DNA from: Bifidobacterium breve
GTDB lineage: Bacteria; Actinomycetota; Acidimicrobiia; IMCC26256; PALSA-555
Length of the DNA stretch: 13,127 bases
Assembly: GCA_945889545.1 (NCBI GenBank)
Contig: CAMDCC010000050.1
Span: 1 to 13,127 of the forward strand
Direction: 5' to 3'
Each line of letters begins with the position of its first letter. Within the stretch, counting starts at the first letter, position 1. The translations under genes were made by a program, and so were the position numbers. Of this stretch, positions 1-7,998 are shown piece after piece. Under the pieces are notes generated by a model that was given only the letters and a program-made list of their open reading frames with translations, had not been told where the DNA came from and did not search any database.

Positions 1-267
1 GATGAGGGTGCATTCCTCATCGAAGCCGAATACTGGGCCCTAAATCCGGTTACGGGCGGGTGGCGCCAACTGCCAAACCCGGAATCGGGGCCCGCCTGTG
101 TCGTAGGAGACCACCTCGTAGCGTTCACGCCACTTGGAGCACCGGGCACGACGAGCGAAACGGTTCAGGACGGTCTCCTTCCCCAAGCCGGAGTCAGTAT
201 TAGGACCCTGGCCAAGGGCGACACTCAATGGCAAGAAACACAGCAGCCGACCGAAACCGTCGACTGA
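1..267 (+). CDS. C-terminal end of a Kelch-like beta-propeller protein (partial)
   Basis: The frame is open from base 1 to a TGA at 265-267, giving 88 residues of a protein whose start lies outside the window. Near its beginning it reads YWALNPVTGGWRQLPNP, then a hydrophobic strand (ACVVGDHLVAF). This is the 'W..lnp.t..W..lp' pattern of Kelch and galactose-oxidase-like beta-propeller blades. The last 40 residues are polar and look like a tail. No catalytic residue can be assigned. The stop codon shares its final A with the ATT target duplication of the IS3 element, so the insertion left this reading frame intact. The next gene probably began inside this one at ATG 228. The Kelch call rests on one repeat and is tentative; the reading frame itself is more secure than the name. 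Confidence 0.55.
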   Translation, partial: DEGAFLIEAEYWALNPVTGGWRQLPNPESGPACVVGDHLVAFTPLGAPGTTSETVQDGLLPQAGVSIRTLAKGDTQWQETQQPTETVD

Positions 268-269
268 TT

Positions 270-292
270 CGGACTGGGTCTGCCGGAGACTC
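270..292 (+). repeat. IS3 terminal inverted repeat, orfB side
   Basis: This 23-bp end pairs with 1595-1617 in inverted orientation. Matches are positions 1-9, 14-19 and 21-23. It is flanked on the outside by ATT at 267-269. Confidence 0.8.
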
Positions 293-306
293 GGTGGGTT
301 GGTTTC

Positions 307-1233
307 TCATGCCGCGTTGGGCTGAGACTGGTGACGGTAGTGGTCGTCTTCGACTTCTGCTGGGGTGAGGTCGTCGAGCTCGCCGTGGAGGCGTTCCTCG
401 TTGAACCATGCGACCCAGCCGCAGGTCGCGATCTCGAGGTCGTCGAGTCCGCGCCAGTGGCCGCCGTTGCGTGCGAGCTCCGCCGGGTTGCGGTGCAGTT
501 CGGTCTTGAACAACGCGAAGACGCTCTCTGCCATCGCGTTGTCGAACGAATCGCCGATGGTGCCGATCGATGGTGCCGCGTCGATCTCATCGAGCCGTTC
601 GGTATACGCGAGCGACGTGTATTGCGAGCCGGCATCCGAATGGCAGATCACGCCGTCGATGTCGGTCCCGCGTCGTGTCCAGGCGGCCATGTTCAACGCG
701 TCGAGCACCAGGCTGGTGTGCATGGTCCGGGCGGCTTTCCAGCCGACAATGCGCCGGCTGAACACGTCGGTGATGAACGCGACGTAGACGATCCCACTCC
801 AGGTCGAGCAGTAGGTGAAGTCCGCGACCCACTTCTGGTTCGGTGCCGTGGCGGTGAAGTCGCGGTTCATCAGATCGGGTGCGCGCACCGCAGCCGGGTC
901 GGCGTGGGTGGTGAAGCGCTTCTTGGCGCGGCTGGCGCCCCGGATGTCCTCGGTCCGCATCAGCCGGGCCACCTGATCACGGCCGACATCGAGGCCGGCC
1001 TTGCGGGCGGCCTTGGTGAGCTTGCGTCGGCCATACACCGAGTAGTTCCGTTCCCACAGCGCCCGCAACCGTGGACGCAGCTCGGCGTCACGCACTGCTC
1101 GCGCCGACGGCGGGCGGGTCTTGGCGTCGTAGTACGTGGAAGGGGCGACCTGCAGTGTCTCGCAGATCGGCTCGACCCCCCATCGCAGCCCACCGGACCG
1201 CAGGGTCCGGTGGGCGTCGATGAACGCGACTAC
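307..1233 (-). CDS. IS3-family transposase OrfB (DDE integrase domain)
   Basis: This is the catalytic part of the transposase. The frame has no good start of its own: the first usable codon is a GTG at 1095. Conserved OrfB sequence clearly continues upstream of that (VVAFIDAHR, then GVEPICETLQVAPSTYY), right up to the OrfA stop. It is therefore probably made as an OrfAB fusion by a -1 frameshift; I start the feature where the frames meet. The integrase core shows the first Asp in WVADFTY, the second in HSDAGSQYTS, and the catalytic Glu in DNAMAESVF. Exactly 35 residues separate the last two, the D(35)E spacing of IS3 elements. The C-terminal end has the usual WFNEERLHGELDDLTPAEVE motif. The stop is at 307-309, just inside the inverted repeat. 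Confidence 0.9.
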   Translation of the reverse strand, partial: VVAFIDAHRTLRSGGLRWGVEPICETLQVAPSTYYDAKTRPPSARAVRDAELRPRLRALWERNYSVYGRRKLTKAARKAGLDVGRDQVARLMRTEDIRGASRAKKRFTTHADPAAVRAPDLMNRDFTATAPNQKWVADFTYCSTWSGIVYVAFITDVFSRRIVGWKAARTMHTSLVLDALNMAAWTRRGTDIDGVICHSDAGSQYTSLAYTERLDEIDAAPSIGTIGDSFDNAMAESVFALFKTELHRNPAELARNGGHWRGLDDLEIATCGWVAWFNEERLHGELDDLTPAEVEDDHYRHQSQPNAA

Positions 1234-1568
1234 TTCTTGGGTCGACCGTCGAGCTCGGTCGCGAAGAAAACCGACGCGGCCTTCAAGATGTCGTTCGCGC
1301 GCCGCAACTCTCGGTTCTCCTTCTCCAGCGCGGCGATCCGCTCACCGTCGACACTCGACGTTCCCGCCCGACGTCCCGAGTCGACCTCGGCCTGGTGAAC
1401 CCAGTTCCGCAACGACTCGGTCCCGACACCCAGCTCGCGGGCAACGCGGGTGATCACACCGTGCTTCTCGCCGGTCTGCTCGCGGACCTCGAACACCATC
1501 CGAACCGCGCGCTCGCGCAGCTCCACTGGATACTTCTGCGGCCTCCGCCGCTGCTTGCTGTCTCCCAT
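1230..1568 (-). CDS. IS3-family transposase OrfA (DNA-binding subunit)
   Basis: The 112-residue protein is the regulatory and DNA-binding half of the IS3 transposase. Residues around 13-55 form the helix-turn-helix that recognises the element ends (KYPVELRERAVRMV, then GVITRVARELGVGTESLRNW). Residues around 75-100 form a leucine-zipper-like coiled coil (RIAALEKENRELRRANDILK) that pairs with the fusion protein. The ATG at 1568 lies 49 bases inside the element end with a purine-rich GAGGATGGAG upstream. It ends CCC AAG AAG TAG, and the OrfB frame overlaps it at -1. No canonical A6G-type slippery run is visible there, so the frameshift site is inferred from frame continuity. Confidence 0.9.
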   Translation of the reverse strand: MGDSKQRRRPQKYPVELRERAVRMVFEVREQTGEKHGVITRVARELGVGTESLRNWVHQAEVDSGRRAGTSSVDGERIAALEKENRELRRANDILKAASVFFATELDGRPKK

Positions 1569-1594
1569 GACTCCATCCTCGCTTCCAAGGTATG

Positions 1595-1617
1595 GAGCCT
1601 CCGGGGATCCCAGTCCG
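1595..1617 (-). repeat. IS3 terminal inverted repeat, orfA side
   Basis: Read on the minus strand it begins CGGACTGGGATCCCC, matching the other end at 18 of 23 positions. ATT at 1618-1620 lies directly outside and repeats 267-269. Confidence 0.8.
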
Positions 1618-1973
1618 ATTCAGCGGCGACGATGTGGACGCTGCTCGCTCAACCCCACCGTTGGCCCGAGTGGGGACCCTCGGTGCGAAACGTCGAGTGC
1701 GGCGACGACGTGATCCGCCCCGGGACGCACGGCCGAGTCCGAACCCCCATCGGGCTGTGGCTCCCCTTCACGATCACCGCCGTGGAGCCTGGACGAACTT
1801 GGCACTGGCGTGTCGCCGGCCTCGCCGCCACCGGGCACAGACTCGAACCCGTTGACGAGCACCACACCCGCGTCGCCTTCGAGGTCCCGGCGTGGGGATT
1901 CCCCTACGCCATCGTGTGTCGGGCCTCCCTGCGGAACCTCGACCGCATAGCCAACGAGGTCCCCGCGGCCTGA
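1618..1973 (+). pseudogene. SRPBCC (polyketide-cyclase-like) protein, 5' end cut off by the IS3 element
   Basis: From the IS boundary the frame reads DSAATMWTLLAQPHRWPEWGPSV and runs to TGA 1971-1973. The 'VW.LLadp.RWpeWgp' opening and the later PGTHGRVRTPIG, FTITAVEPGRTWHWRV and HTRVAFEVPAWG segments are typical of the START-like SRPBCC fold, a hydrophobic ligand-binding cup. The first beta strand and the start codon are missing. A likely original start is ATG 228 (AAGGGCG Shine-Dalgarno 8 bases upstream), which encodes MARNTAADRNRRLI before the element. After removing the IS and one ATT copy, that frame does not join the downstream frame without a further small indel. The gene is therefore probably dead. 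An ATG at 1632 could still give a shortened product, which I think unlikely to fold. Confidence 0.6.
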
Positions 1974-2005
1974 CTCGCCCAGGGCTCGCCCATTCGCCCA
2001 CGCGA

Positions 2006-2143
2006 TTAGGCGGGCGGCCTCGCCCCGTCGGCCTCGTCGCGCTTCTGCCACGCCTCGAACTGCGTGAGACCGAAGAGGAACACAGCCGTCATCGCGATCA
2101 CGGAGACAACGCAGCCGATGACGAACAGCACAGCCAAGCTCAT
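2006..2143 (-). CDS. Small single-span membrane protein, cassette copy 1 (45 aa)
   Basis: I do not recognise this 45-residue protein. Residues 3-26 are strongly hydrophobic (LAVLFVIGCVVSVIAMTAVFLFGL) and should form one membrane helix. The polar tail contains QFEAWQKRDEA. The start is ATG 2143, preceded by GGGGAGGA at good spacing. This ATG overlaps the TGA of the 66-aa gene as ATGA, so the two are translationally coupled. An open extension upstream of this ATG lies wholly inside the partner gene and is not needed. A paralogue at 9065-9202 differs at 7 of 45 positions, with identical length and identical overlap. Small size, coupling and duplication suggest a two-component membrane complex, but no function can be read from the sequence. 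Confidence 0.75.
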   Translation of the reverse strand: MSLAVLFVIGCVVSVIAMTAVFLFGLTQFEAWQKRDEADGARPPA

Positions 2144-2340
2144 CGCTTGTCCTCCCCGACCAGCATCAGCGCTCCGAGAGCGAGGATCGACGGGACCCAA
2201 AGGCCGACGAAGATCCCCTGCGTACGCTCCTCAGCCAGGAAGAAGAGTCCGACCGAGAGCAGGAACGAGAGGAATGCTGCGACCAGCAGCAAGACCCTGA
2301 TCGCCGCGAACCGCGACATGTTTGGCCGGTTGATCGTCAT
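2140..2340 (-). CDS. Small two-span membrane protein, cassette copy 1 (66 aa)
   Basis: This unrecognised 66-residue protein has a short charged head (MTINRPNMSRF). A hydrophobic segment follows at about 13-36 (ending GLFFLA), then a polar hinge EERTQG, a second hydrophobic segment at about 42-62 (WVPSILALGALMLVG), and a charged end EDKR. I chose ATG 2340 because GGAAGG lies 9 bases upstream and the same ribosome site (GAAGGG) recurs before the second copy. The internal Met8 has no such site. It is first in a two-gene unit with the 45-aa protein (ATGA overlap) and points away from the monooxygenase gene. The paralogue at 9199-9399 differs at only 6 of 66 residues. A role in membrane stress is a guess based on the second copy's position next to Dps. 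Confidence 0.75.
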   Translation of the reverse strand: MTINRPNMSRFAAIRVLLLVAAFLSFLLSVGLFFLAEERTQGIFVGLWVPSILALGALMLVGEDKR

Positions 2341-2369
2341 GACTCCAGACCTTCCGTGATAACCCACGT

Positions 2370-2389
2370 TGATGACTACCACTGTCTAG
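2370..2389 (-). promoter_or_regulatory. Conserved 20-base element upstream of cassette copy 1
   Basis: On the minus strand it reads CTAGACAGTGGTAGTCATCA and ends 29 bases before ATG 2340. The second cassette has the same element with two changes, 27 bases before its ATG. It is non-coding here, so the conservation points to a promoter or operator. The TAGACA part resembles a -35 hexamer, but no shared -10 is visible at standard spacing. Confidence 0.55.
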
Positions 2390-2595
2390 CGCCAGTTACC
2401 GTATCCACGCGGACCACGACCTCGACCGGCACCAGCGCCGAAGACACGGGGCGCCGACGATGGCTTCTTTCCCAAAGCGGTGTCCACTCACCCTTCCGCG
2501 CTCCCAACCCGCATCCCTACTCCTCCCCGATACCCGACAAACTCAGTGGGGCCAGACGTACGATCTACGGGCCGTTGGACGAGCAGAAGGTGATC
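2390..2595 (+). promoter_or_regulatory. Divergent intergenic region and possible monooxygenase promoter
   Basis: Together with 2341-2389, these bases separate the divergent cassette and monooxygenase. A TANNNT-type hexamer, TACGAT, lies at 2559-2564, and a weak CCGACA lies at 2534-2539 (19-base spacer). This would put transcription start around 2571, about 25 bases before ATG 2596. The spacing is long, so the promoter is tentative. The monooxygenase reading frame is open upstream through this region, but its sequence there is low-complexity and Thr/Ser/Pro-rich, unlike the family. I see no other gene here. Confidence 0.25.
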
Positions 2596-4407
2596 ATGAC
2601 CACTCCTGACGGCGTGGACTTCGACCTTGAGGTGCTGCGCGAGAGGTATCGCGAGGAGCGCGAGCGGCGCCTCCGCGCCGACGGCATCGAGCAGTACGTC
2701 GAAGTCGTCGGTGCGTTCGCGCCGCTTGCCCACGATCCGTGGGCCGACCCGAACTTCAACCGGGAGCCGCTGGCCGATGAGGTGGACGTTGCACTGATCG
2801 GCGCCGGCTTCGGTGGCCTGCTGACCGGGGCGTACCTACGCGAGCACGGCGTCGAGAGCATCCGCCTCATCGACAAGGCCGCCGACGTCGGAGGGACGTG
2901 GTACTGGAACCGCTATCCGGGCATCGCGTGTGACATCGAGTCCTACGTCTACATGCCCCTCTTGGAGGAGCTCGGCTACATCCCATCCGAGAAGTACGCC
3001 AAGGGCGAAGAGATCTTCGAGCACTGCCGCCGCATCGCCGCGCACTACGACCTCTGCCGAGACGCGTGCCTCCAGACCGAGGTGCACGAGATCCGCTGGG
3101 ACGCAGAAGCCACGCGGTGGGTGATCTTCACCAACCGCGGCGATGCGATACGTGCCCGGTTCGTGTGCATGGCGAACGGCTTCCTGCAGAAGCCGAAGCT
3201 GCCAGGCATCCCCGGCATCGAGACGTTCCATGGGCACACCTTCCACACCAGTCGGTGGGACTGCGCCTACACGGGCGGCGATGCGACGGGGAACCTGACG
3301 AACCTCGCCGACAAGCGCGTGGGGATCATCGGCACCGGCGCCACGGCGGTGCAATGCGTCCCTCACCTCGGCGCCGGTTCACAACATCTCTTCGTGTTCC
3401 AGCGCACGCCGTCGTCGGTCGACGTCCGGGCCAACCGGCCGACGGACCCGGAATGGGCCACGTCCCTCGAACCCGGCTGGCAACGGCACCGGATCGAGAA
3501 CTTCCAGGTCCTCACCGCCGGCGGCATTGCCGACGAGGACCTCGTCGACGATGCGTGGACGAGCATCACCAAGAAGCTGCTTGCAATGCGGCTGAACAAC
3601 ACGAGCGGCTTGTCCGCCGAGCAGCTCGCCGCGACGATGGAGCTGGCCGACTTCGCCAAGATGGAACAGGTTCGGGCGCGCGTCGATGCGATCGTCGAGG
3701 ACCCCGCGACGGCAGAAGCCCTCAAGCCGTGGTACCGGCAGTTCTGTAAGCGGCCGTGCTTCCACGACGAGTATCTGCAGACGTTCAACCGAGACAACGT
3801 CACACTCGTCGACACCCACGGCCGCGGCGTGGACCGGATCACGGAAAGCGGCGTTGTCGTGGATGATATCGAGTACGAGCTCGACTGCCTCATCTTCGCG
3901 ACCGGCTTCGAGGTCGGCACCGACTACTCACGCCGCGCCGGCTTCGCGCTCGTCGGCCGAGACGGGCTCACCTTGACGGACAAGTGGCACGACGGTGTGC
4001 GCACATTCCACGGACTGCACATCCACGGCTTCCCGAACTGCTTCGTGCTGAGCATCGCCCAGTCGGGCTTCACGGTGAACTTCCCTTACCTCCTCGACGT
4101 CCAGGCGCAGCACGTAGCGTGGGTAATCGCGTCGGCGCTGGAGCACGACGTCGTCGAGCTGGAGGCATCCGAGGTGGCGGAGCAAGCCTGGGTCGACGAG
4201 ATCGTCACGCGTGGCGAGCGCACCACGGACTCGGCCCAGTTCTGCACCCCCGGCTACTACAACGCCGAAGGGCAGGCCGACGCCCGGACGCGCCAGGGTG
4301 GCTTCTACTTCGGCGGCCCGACCGAGTACGCCGAGATCCTCGAGACCTGGCGATCCGACGGAACCGCGCCGGGTCTCGACGTCCGTACGCAGGAGGCCAC
4401 GCGATGA
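2596..4407 (+). CDS. Baeyer-Villiger monooxygenase (FAD/NADPH, cyclohexanone/phenylacetone monooxygenase type)
   Basis: This 603-residue class B flavoprotein should insert one oxygen atom into a ketone next to the carbonyl, using NADPH and O2 to give an ester or lactone. An FAD-binding Rossmann motif GAGFGG is at 69-74, followed by GGTWYWNRYPGIACDIES with the active-site Asp113. The Baeyer-Villiger fingerprint FHGHTFHTSRWD is at 211-222. The NADP motif GTGATA is at 246-251, and FQRTP carries the expected catalytic Arg270. A second fingerprint-like region, FATGFEVGTDY, lies in the C-terminal half. The start is ATG 2596, with AAGG five bases upstream. The roughly 100-residue head before the first Rossmann motif and the length fit the phenylacetone/steroid monooxygenase branch. 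The stop overlaps the next ATG (ATGA), coupling it to the cupin. The substrate cannot be read from sequence. Confidence 0.92.
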   Translation: MTTPDGVDFDLEVLRERYREERERRLRADGIEQYVEVVGAFAPLAHDPWADPNFNREPLADEVDVALIGAGFGGLLTGAYLREHGVESIRLIDKAADVGGTWYWNRYPGIACDIESYVYMPLLEELGYIPSEKYAKGEEIFEHCRRIAAHYDLCRDACLQTEVHEIRWDAEATRWVIFTNRGDAIRARFVCMANGFLQKPKLPGIPGIETFHGHTFHTSRWDCAYTGGDATGNLTNLADKRVGIIGTGATAVQCVPHLGAGSQHLFVFQRTPSSVDVRANRPTDPEWATSLEPGWQRHRIENFQVLTAGGIADEDLVDDAWTSITKKLLAMRLNNTSGLSAEQLAATMELADFAKMEQVRARVDAIVEDPATAEALKPWYRQFCKRPCFHDEYLQTFNRDNVTLVDTHGRGVDRITESGVVVDDIEYELDCLIFATGFEVGTDYSRRAGFALVGRDGLTLTDKWHDGVRTFHGLHIHGFPNCFVLSIAQSGFTVNFPYLLDVQAQHVAWVIASALEHDVVELEASEVAEQAWVDEIVTRGERTTDSAQFCTPGYYNAEGQADARTRQGGFYFGGPTEYAEILETWRSDGTAPGLDVRTQEATR

Positions 4408-4868
4408 TCAACGGCACGTTCGACCCGTCGCGCTACCAGTGGCGCGAGGTCACCGGCGACCCGGCTTCCTCGATCAAGATCCACCACGACTACACGATCC
4501 TCGGACACGACCTCGACGCGGGCACGCTCGACATGGTCGTGCGGTGGCATGGCGACGGCGGGCACTGTCCGCTGCACCGCCACACCGCGACCACGACGGT
4601 GATCGTGCTCGAGGGCGAACAGCACCTCTGGGACATCGAGGACGACGGCTCGCTTGGCGACCACCGGGTCCGCCGAGCCGGCGACTATGCGCTCTGCAGC
4701 GACGAGGCGAAGCCCCACCTCGAGCGCGGTGGGGAGGAAGGCGGCCTCGTCTTCTTCGGTGCCCACTCACCGACCGGTCTGCTGTACGAGATCGTCGACG
4801 AAGACCAGAACGTGATCTCGAACGTGACGATGGAGTCACTCCTCGCCGACTTCGCGGCGAACGCCTGA
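4404..4868 (+). CDS. Single-domain cupin protein, coupled to the monooxygenase
   Basis: The 154-residue protein is one cupin barrel. Metal-ligand candidates are His58 and His60 in CPLHRH (first motif) and His105 in EAKPH (second motif). The first motif continues TATTTVIVLEGE, so the glutamate usually found four residues after the second His is missing and a three-His site is expected. Three-His cupins include dioxygenases acting on aryl ketones (2,4'-dihydroxyacetophenone dioxygenase) and the ChrR-type sensors. The start is ATG 4404, with AGGAGG seven bases upstream and a 4-bp overlap with the monooxygenase stop. This coupling suggests the cupin acts on the same substrate or product, or shields the monooxygenase pathway. 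An enzymatic role is inferred, not shown. Confidence 0.82.
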   Translation: MINGTFDPSRYQWREVTGDPASSIKIHHDYTILGHDLDAGTLDMVVRWHGDGGHCPLHRHTATTTVIVLEGEQHLWDIEDDGSLGDHRVRRAGDYALCSDEAKPHLERGGEEGGLVFFGAHSPTGLLYEIVDEDQNVISNVTMESLLADFAANA

Positions 4869-5043
4869 CGGGTTCGACTGCGGGCGTGGCTCTCGCTGGG
4901 TCTCACGCCTCCTCGACGAAACGGGAAGCGCAGCCGGTCTTGTCGACGCGGTCGTGACGGACCCGGAAGTGGGTGGGCCTGGGAGCGCACCTCCCGTCGT
5001 CAGCCGGCCATGACCTCCGCGATGGAGACGACCTCCCCGGTCG
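4869..5043. other. Gene-poor stretch after the cupin gene
   Basis: Between the cupin stop and the recognisable transporter fragment I see no gene with family-like sequence in either direction. The right part (about 5000-5043) probably belongs to the decayed EamA gene: pieces such as GDDLPG and ETTSPVA occur in different frames. No convincing terminator follows the cupin gene. Confidence 0.4.
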
Positions 5044-5163
5044 CTCGCGCCCCTCAGCACCGTCCTGCTCGCCAGAGTTCTCCTCCGCGAACATCGCTCG
5101 CGGCTCCAACTGTTCGGACTGCTGCTCGCACTCGTCGGTATCGCACTCATCGCTTCGGCATGA
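5044..5163 (+). pseudogene. C-terminal remnant of an EamA/DMT-family transporter
   Basis: One frame reads LAPLSTVLLARVLLREHRSR, then LQLFGLLLALVGIALIASA, and a TGA at 5161-5163. This matches the last two helices of EamA (drug/metabolite) transporters, where a '..LyP.sTVLLAR.vL.Er.sr.QL.Gl.la..gv.LI' pattern closes the second EamA repeat. Only about 39 of roughly 300 residues remain. Upstream the frame changes and the family signal fades, so the gene has been deleted and frameshifted. No start codon or ribosome site serves it. It faces katG, which ends at 5201 on the other strand. Confidence 0.65.
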
Positions 5164-5164
5164 C

Positions 5165-5199
5165 CCGGCCGGTGGGGCGGGCCTGTCACACCCAGCCGG
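5165..5199 (-). terminator. Possible hairpin just after katG
   Basis: CCGGCTGG (minus strand, 5199-5192) can pair with CCGGCCGG (5172-5165), including one G-U pair, around a 19-base loop. It lies directly after the katG stop, between two converging sequences. There is no U-run, so it is a weak terminator candidate at best. Confidence 0.25.
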
Positions 5200-5200
5200 T

Positions 5201-7417
<2,217 letters not shown>

Positions 7418-7445
7418 TGCTGCTCCTTGTGCTGAAGGTTTCGGA

Positions 7446-7901
7446 CTACGTCTGATCGCGCGAGCCGGTTCGGGAATCGGCCGGGGTGCGGGCACGGCAC
7501 GCCGGGCAGCGCCCCCAGTAGATGACTTCGGCTTCGTCGATCTCGAAGCCGTGGTCGTCGTCGGCGGTGAGGCAGGGCACCGCCCCGACCGCGCAGTCGA
7601 TGTCGAACATGGTGTCGCAGGTTCGACAGATCAGGTGATGGTGATTGTCGCCCACTCGGTCCTCGTACCGGGCTGGGGATCCGGCCGGCTGGATCCGGCG
7701 GACGAGCCCCTTGTCGACGAGAACACCGAGGGTGTCGTAGACCGCTTGGCGGGAGATCGATCCGATGACGGCCCGGACCTCATCGGTCAGCACGTCGGCC
7801 GTGGCGTGGGGACGGGACGACACGGCCCGCGTGACGGCCAGCCGCTGGGCGGTCACCTGCACGCCGTGTTGGCGCAGGAGCTGCTCGACTCGATCGGACA
7901 C
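7446..7901 (-). CDS. furA: Fur-family peroxide/iron regulator FurA
   Basis: The 151-residue repressor belongs to the Fur/PerR family and, by position, is the FurA/CatR type that controls katG. A winged helix spans about residues 15-80, with the recognition helix in SISRQAVYDTLGVL. The dimerisation half carries NHHHLICRTC (His87-89, Cys92, Cys95) and RCPAC (Cys132, Cys135), the two CxxC pairs of a structural zinc site. GTG 7901 is my start. A TTG at 7922 would add seven residues, but that region overlaps the promoter. The ribosome site before the GTG is weak, and a CAGGAT box ends seven bases before it, so the message may be leaderless. katG follows after 28 bp. Confidence 0.92.
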   Translation of the reverse strand: MSDRVEQLLRQHGVQVTAQRLAVTRAVSSRPHATADVLTDEVRAVIGSISRQAVYDTLGVLVDKGLVRRIQPAGSPARYEDRVGDNHHHLICRTCDTMFDIDCAVGAVPCLTADDDHGFEIDEAEVIYWGRCPACRARTPADSRTGSRDQT

Positions 7902-7940
7902 GGAGCCGATCCTGGCAGACAATTCTGGACTCAGTCAAGT
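7902..7940 (-). promoter_or_regulatory. furA-katG promoter and likely FurA autoregulatory site
   Basis: The minus strand reads CTTGACTGAGTCCAGAATTG, with TTGACT (7938-7933) as -35, then an 18-base spacer and CAGGAT as -10. Transcription would start at or next to GTG 7901, giving a leaderless message. From memory, mycobacterial furA promoters carry a similar CTTGACT..TTCCAGAA block bound by FurA. I could not align it here. Confidence 0.5.
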
Positions 7941-7998
7941 TTTGGATCGAATCTGACCCTTGGGCGCCCGCGTCGCTCGCGGCGAGTTGGAACCGGTC

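Larger units (their letters stand above)
270..1617 (-). mobile_element. Complete IS3-family insertion sequence, 1348 bp
   Basis: The element carries the two overlapping transposase frames typical of IS3 (orfA 1568-1230 and orfB to 307, both minus strand). Its ends are imperfect inverted repeats at 270-292 and 1595-1617, matching at 18 of 23 positions and beginning CGGACTGGG. ATT occurs directly outside both ends (267-269 and 1618-1620), which fits the 3-4 bp target duplication of this family. The 1348-bp length is within the family's usual 1.2-1.5 kb. The tips read CG...CG rather than the more usual TG...CA; I placed the boundary by the ATT duplication. Both frames are open and keep their catalytic residues, so it may still be active. 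Confidence 0.9.
2003..2389 (-). repeat. Direct repeat copy 1: duplicated two-gene membrane cassette with its upstream element
   Basis: This block is closely similar (by eye about 85 percent or better over the genes) to 9062-9446 in the same orientation. The similarity covers both small genes and resumes in a 20-base element at 2370-2389. It stops abruptly beyond CTAG. The short stretch between the element and the start codon is less conserved. Confidence 0.8.

Noticed and set aside
331..1398. Long plus-strand open frame opposite the IS3 transposase
   Set aside because: It mirrors the codon pattern of OrfA/OrfB, has no family-like sequence, and the opposite strand encodes a clear transposase.
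2356..2595. N-terminal extension of the monooxygenase
   Set aside because: The extra 80 residues are low-complexity and absent from the family, and would span the divergent promoter. ATG 2596 has a proper ribosome site.
3066..3749. Plus-strand frame inside the monooxygenase gene
   Set aside because: Arg/His-rich shifted reading of the monooxygenase codons with no family features.
7962..7985. GC-rich imperfect hairpin between the flavin-fold gene and furA
   Set aside because: The stem needs a bulge and has no U-run; not strong enough to call a terminator.
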